64,000 bases of DNA from Lithospermum erythrorhizon. Taxonomy: Eukaryota > Streptophyta > Magnoliopsida > Boraginales > Boraginaceae. Numbering within the stretch: position 1 is the stretch's first letter; every line of letters begins with the position of its first letter. The stretch is from the NCBI GenBank assembly GCA_019722365.1, contig JADFUC010001010.1, positions 175,740-239,739 on the forward strand, written 5' to 3'. The position numbers were made by a program, and so were the translations under genes. Shown one piece after another: positions 59,001 through 64,000 of the stretch. A model generated the notes under the pieces. The model did not search any database. It worked only from the letters and a program-made list of their open reading frames with translations, and was not told the DNA's origin.

Positions 59001-59834
59001 CGTTGGAATTAAAAATATTACTTTCTAACTGCATCGACTATAAAAATGTTGTATATGAGCATACACTCCAGAGTCTCCATGCCAACAGCAATATTTAAAA
59101 TCTCTTTAAAAAAGGTCACTTTTATAATCGTTTGTTGCACACATTTGATTGTAAAGCATGTGGCCAGCAAGCATGCAAAGTGGGGGCTTAGCCATGGGGA
59201 GGCCAACAGCTTGAGTTCTTGCTGGGAAGGGGGAGAGGATGGGAGGAGACATGAATGGCAGAAAATAGCTTTCCACCCCTCCACATAAACTTGTCCCAGC
59301 CTAAAATTAGCATGAAAAGTGGATGAAGAGACTCTCCTTTCATTTACCCTAACCAAATACAAATATGCTAAATGCTCCTCCACCCCTTTCCCATCAATAA
59401 GGGGGACCTTCCCATCTCCCTTTCCAGACTCGCAAGACGAATCACATTGATATTTATCAAGAATTGAAGCACACCTCCAATTTCAAGCATGATTGTTTGT
59501 TTGATATGCAAGCATGAAATGCTTAGATTTAAAATGGCCCAAAAACATGAGCAAGCAAGAGGTTAACTGTCGGCAAATGAAACCTCACGAGCACTGTGTT
59601 TTCATTGTTTGTTATGCTGCAGTGAAATGTAAGAGATGATGAAACTGAGAAGTACAAGGGTGAAAACAAAAAAGAATAAAGGCCAAGTAGTCAATCTTGA
59701 CAAGGAAATAAAACTAAATCTATAATTAATAAAATAAATAAAAGACAGACTTACATTTGTCAAAAAATGTCACCGATCATCAGATAAAGATTTGCTGAAA
59801 AACATGGTGCTTCATTATCAACAGATACCCCACA
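56055..59834. other. Intergenic region, possible LTR debris, no gene
   Basis: No protein-coding family is recognised. The stretch 56450-57700 has CpG-containing sequence with TGTAACGGCG near 56720 and a composition like the gypsy LTR at 27955, so degraded LTR sequence is possible. Open stretches at 57719-57925, 58699-58881, 58898-59098 and 59018-59383 resemble nothing. No known plant microRNA sequence was recognised. Confidence 0.4.
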
Positions 59835-60860
59835 TCACCCCAAATGTGCAGGTAGCCACTCGGTCTGTGTGTATACTTTCTGATCAGGATTATCTGATGT
59901 GTGAGTATACTTCCTGATGCTCTCAAAACTAGCCTTGCATAAAGGACATCTTGGAGGTTTCCTCTTCTCCTGTGTTTAGTAAAATGTTATAATTTGAAGA
60001 ACAAAACTTTAAAATCGTCATGCAATGAGATCTTAGTATATGCTGGAGGACAAGACAAATAAACACGAGAGAATACCTTTATCCTACATTGACAGTACGA
60101 TTAAAGAAGTGATTTCAAATTTATTAAGAAAGCAAAACTACTATGTGAACAAATTTACCTAATATTTTGTTCCTTCATCAAGAATATTAACAATCATAAA
60201 ATGAATAGACTGAAAACCCATAGTTGACTTGGACTGCTAAAATATATGATAGATATTAAGTAATTCGCTTTTAGGGGATAATAAATGAATTACTGGCATG
60301 AAATTGCTGGCTATACAATTGTTTGAGCTTGTTGTGTAGTTTGCTTATTGAGGTGTTGTTACTTTAAAGTTCTAATAGAGATTATAATCATCTTTCACCA
60401 AGCACAATACTTCAGCTAAATTATACATAAAGTGTAATAGAAATGACTTAGTTATATTTGTCAGAATGCTCTTGTCTCAGAGATAAAGCAAAAACCAGTG
60501 TCCAAACAGGAGACCCCTCTCTAGATTGACTCTCCAAACATATGACACATGATATTTCAGGTGCTTTAGAAAATCCGCCACCCCTGTTCAACTTAGCCTG
60601 AGCACCACCACTAGGGAAGTAAAACACTTTCAGTGTAGCCCCTCTTCTGAACAATGATAAACTCTGATCTATTAAACTAAGTATCTCAGTTGGTCAATGG
60701 TGTTGGTGACATCAATTACTTCTTGAATTTCTTCAAGAACTTCCCTTGCCTGCCTTGAACCCACCTCTCTATCATGCTTTTGAACAGAACTATGTGAAGT
60801 TGTACCTTCAATACGTTCATTAAGTATTGGTGCACGGTTGTGCTCTTGTTCCGGATCCAT
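59835..60860 (-). pseudogene. RING-type zinc-finger gene, apparently broken
   Basis: Three pieces belong together on the minus strand. Positions 60690-60860 encode MDPEQEHNRAPI...REVLEEIQEVIDVTNTID, an acidic helical start. With a frame change near 60690 the reading continues as SLIDQSLSLFRRGATLKVF and then APEISCVICLE...GSPVWTL (to 60496, next to a GT). After an AG, 59835-59969 encodes EKRKPPRCPLCKASFESI followed by SDNPDQKVYTQTEWLPAHLG and a stop. CVIC and CPLC look like the first and last Cys pairs of a RING domain, as in plant E3 ubiquitin ligases. The central Cys/His residues are not encoded anywhere between 60000 and 60495. The two exon borders are both phase 0. Either an exon has been lost and the gene is dead, or the assembly is faulty here. 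Confidence 0.5.
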
Positions 60861-63800
60861 AATAAAAATAAAGTTATCCAAAGTTGCATTCTTCTTTACC
60901 AGCCTACGACCTCCCCAGAAATACCTTAATGAAACATTTCTGGCCAGCCAACAGATTCTAAATTAGAGACTACCTAGAATCAGTTGTGCCATCAGAAAGT
61001 CATCATAATTTGTCTCTCATTATGATTTTAATATCTGACTCAGACTTTATAATTGAACTATTCTTTTCTCATTCTTAACCAGCCTATGGTGTCTCCTCGC
61101 GAGAAGACCACCTTAATTCACTGTTTTTTCTCTTCTGCTCAGTAGTCGATCGCAAACATGGCCCTCTGATTCTGAATCAATTTGATACCAGGGGGGAAAA
61201 CGAATTAGACATTTCAAATTTGGTATTTAGCAAGGAAATTCAATTTATTATTGGTATTTACGAACATTACAAAAAAAACTCCCATGAGAATATAACAAAA
61301 TCTACCTCATTCATAATATGGAAAGCAAACCAGGGCATAGTGCACGGATAAGCCATGAATCAATAACACAAATATCATGCACTTAATATATTTGGCTACT
61401 GAATCCAAGCACAAATTATATGAAAACAAAAGAAAATATGTGCCAACATCAATCTTAAGAGTTTATTGGTTTTTGGTAATTGGTTCACTCAGATCATTCA
61501 AAAGAGAGGAAGATGCCCTTTTCTACATATAGTTGAAGATCAATCGCATAGCATACAACACCAAAAAAATGCAGCATTCTCTACTAGAAGACCAGCCAAG
61601 TCCATCGCTCATGTCAGTGAAGAAACAAATTAATTTTCATTCAAAAGAGCTACAAGTCAGGAACTACTTGGCAAGGGAAGCAACAAGAAACTGCGTATTT
61701 TGTTAACAACTCATTCAACAGAGTACGTTTAAAGCAAAAGAAATTTATTAGAATCTTCAGAATCAATATCAATTATTTGTTTTAGAGCGACTCTTTGAGT
61801 AATATTGACAGCTTTCCTTATCAGCAAACTGTGAAATGTCCAAGGTAAGAGTCCCCACTTCTTCTCCACTGCTAAGTAACAAAGACATGAAGGCAGGTTG
61901 TTAATACGAGAATATAGATAGAGCAATACTGCTATACCTAAACAGATGTAAGATTTGAAGCCAACATATAGAGTTAGTGTGTGCTGATTTACTCGAAGCT
62001 AAAGTGAAGTGATTTCTAATCTACTTTCTTTTTACAAAATATAGCAAAAGTAGACTACTACTTATCTAGGAACAAGACGAAATACAAACTTTCTAATAAA
62101 CTCAAGTATCTTTCCCAGTGGTGGTATACACTACTGAAAACCCTTGTGGGGAGTCCATATGAACAGGTAAACCTTAACTTAACACAATCACAATATAATA
62201 ACCTTAAATGATAAGACAATCAGCAAGCAATTCATTGAACAAATATTAATATGGCGAAATTTAAAGTCTTGGAAGCGCAGATGAGCGAGTATATATTAAA
62301 GTTTAATTGAATGTGTACCATCTGTCAGTATAGGGACCTCAAAGAACACGCTTACCATTCCTAATGCACTCCTTCAAATCGATGAGGATTAACTTTCACT
62401 TTGACTTTAAACTTGAAGGAATCAGTATTTCTTCAATCTCCAACACACCTTCAAATGAAAATCACTACATGCAAGGAGAATTCAAATATTCTTTCGAATA
62501 TTATGTCTCAAGTTATATTTAATATTGTGTACATAGATTAATCTAACTTCTTCTCTCTTTAACCTCAAGTCCAGTTCTTTTTTTCAGCCTATATAAATTA
62601 ACAAACTTTAGCAGTGGAAGTACTAGCATACATTAGTATTAAAAAATAGTATCTTTTATATAGGCTTTCAAGCTCCAAATAATATTTAACATATGATAAA
62701 AACTTTATCCTCCAAATATAAAAAGTCAACCATACATCATGACCAAAAACCAGATACCTATTTGGGATTATAAAGTACTATCATCTCGAACGAAACATAC
62801 CAGATGAGCATGGAATTATTCAGGATATCCAACAAACTTGGAGCCAGATCGATCAATCATCTCTGATTAATAGTTTGAACTGACTGGGAGCCGCTGCATC
62901 CAGCAACCGTAGCTGCCAACATTTTCCATGCCTCAGACCGGGGAGCTGGTAGGGATACTGTGTCACATCACATAGATTCGAATAATACAAATTAGCTCTT
63001 AAAAATTCAAAATAATTCTGCCATTTTTTCCTACACTATCAGCATAGATTTGAATAAAACAAATTAAATCAAAAAATTCAAAAATCAACTGCCAATTTTA
63101 CTGCAATTGTATCGCATTCCATCTAATTAAACAACATTCAAAATTAAAAAATATATATATAGCTAGAAATTCGAAATCAACTTCGAATTTTTACTACAAA
63201 TACATCTCATATATTGAATAAAACAAATTATCTCAAAAATTCAAAATCAACAGCCAATTTTGAGAGCAATTCAAAATCAATTGCCAATAATAGATTCAGA
63301 AATTTATACTTTTCACAAAATATTGTGCACATTTGCAGCACTTGAGTTAAAAAAAATTAAGAAAGTCAACAAAAAATTGACCTCTTCGTTGACTTTGAAG
63401 CGAATCTGCTCATCCATGAAAAGCCATGAATGAAAAACACATTTGAATTGATACAGAATAGTTGAGTTCGATTTTATACTCAATTCAAATGAGTTGACAT
63501 GTTTTTATTCCATATTCTAATGTGTCGAGTTCGAGTCCGAAGTGATAATCGAAATACACATTAAATACGGAATATTTTTAACGTTGTATTAAATATTTCT
63601 TTCAATCTCTAAAAATCTGATGATGCCAGAGGCTAAAATTTTGCAAGGTTCCAACGGTCTTGGCTGTGCCTAAAAATTAACCAAATTTAGTTTAATTCCG
63701 CTCTCAGCGTCGAATCCCAAATTCCATTTCTGGGGGCCATGATTTGCCCAATTCCCTATTTGCTCCGCCACGGCCCCGGTTCGATTTCATTAAATTTCGA

Positions 63801-64000
63801 TTTTCTGCATATTTTCGGAGCATATCGCTCGAATCAAAAAATTAAATTCCTTAAACTAGATTTAACTCCTCAGGAATTTTCAACTAACCCCTTTTAAGAT
63901 TAATTTATACAATCTACATACACATTCAATGCTGTCACCACTTTTTTAAGCATATCTTCTGCATTACTTCCCAGTAAAAAGAATCGAAACCAGCCAACAG
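60861..64000. other. Region upstream of the RING-like gene; no gene established
   Basis: No complete gene is recognised. Positions 60880-60960 could be 5' sequence or an exon of the RING-like gene. A GC-richer segment at 62880-62960 and another at 63650-63780 could be untranslated exons or a promoter of a minus-strand transcript, but neither gives a protein I recognise. Positions 62980-63300 are an imperfect AT-rich repeat, listed separately. Confidence 0.35.
62980..63300. repeat. Imperfect AT-rich tandem repeat
   Basis: Diverged units share AAATTCAAAATCAAC, then TGCCAATTTTA, and GAATAAAACAAATTA. There are three or four copies with variable spacing of roughly 80-100 bases. Confidence 0.55.

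Noticed and set aside
59018..59383. Minus-strand 121-codon frame
   Set aside because: No similarity to any family I know, no exon-like neighbours and overlapped by another chance frame on the plus strand.
58600..59420. Possible microRNA precursor
   Set aside because: A partial resemblance to miR395 near 58624 covers only about ten bases and has no matching hairpin arm.

Overview
This is nuclear DNA from a flowering plant, most likely a eudicot. Genes have spliced exons with GT/AG borders, intergenic DNA is AT-rich, and plant families are present (a CCD1-type carotenoid cleavage dioxygenase, an AT74-type phosphoglycerate mutase-like protein, a trichome-birefringence-like acetyltransferase). 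Plant LTR retrotransposons, Helitrons and MITEs fill much of the rest. An asterid/Lamiales origin is possible, but the sequence alone does not prove it.

Layout. Positions 1-4700 hold a decayed Ty3/gypsy polyprotein on the minus strand. Positions 4700-8300 are AT-rich with no gene seen. From about 8300 to 19700 there is an old autonomous Helitron on the minus strand (N-terminal domain, Rep, Pif1-like helicase and an RPA-like OB-fold piece). A Ty1/copia element with two recognisable LTRs (about 12240-17255) has inserted into its Rep region. Positions 20279-26712 are an apparently intact 14-exon carotenoid cleavage dioxygenase gene (minus, 702 codons). Positions 26800-39200 are intergenic and repeat-rich: Stowaway-like arms, a probable solo gypsy LTR, two hAT-like elements, a LINE 3' end, a G-rich tract and LTR debris. 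Then come three minus-strand genes: a two-exon phosphoglycerate-mutase-like gene (39277-40278), a two-exon TBL gene (40819-45380) and, inside the 3-kb TBL intron on the same strand, a gene for a secreted protein made of 22-residue repeats, nearly all carrying Arg-Lys-Leu-Leu-Trp. The right third (45400-64000) has few genes. It holds a Tourist-like MITE, a ~160-bp tandem repeat, a 2.1-kb hAT-like element, two Helitron 5' ends and a broken RING-finger gene (59835-60860).

How the genes relate. They are unlinked functionally: plastid apocarotenoid formation (CCD), a histidine-phosphatase-fold protein, and cell-wall polysaccharide O-acetylation (TBL). The least ordinary item is the nested repeat protein (ATG 43368, stop 42145). 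It has a signal peptide, 16 copies of an identical-length module, no recognisable folded domain, and a decayed tail of further repeats. It could be the precursor of a multi-copy secreted peptide (for example a substrate of a separate BURP-type peptide cyclase) or an arabinogalactan-like wall protein. The sequence alone cannot decide between these.
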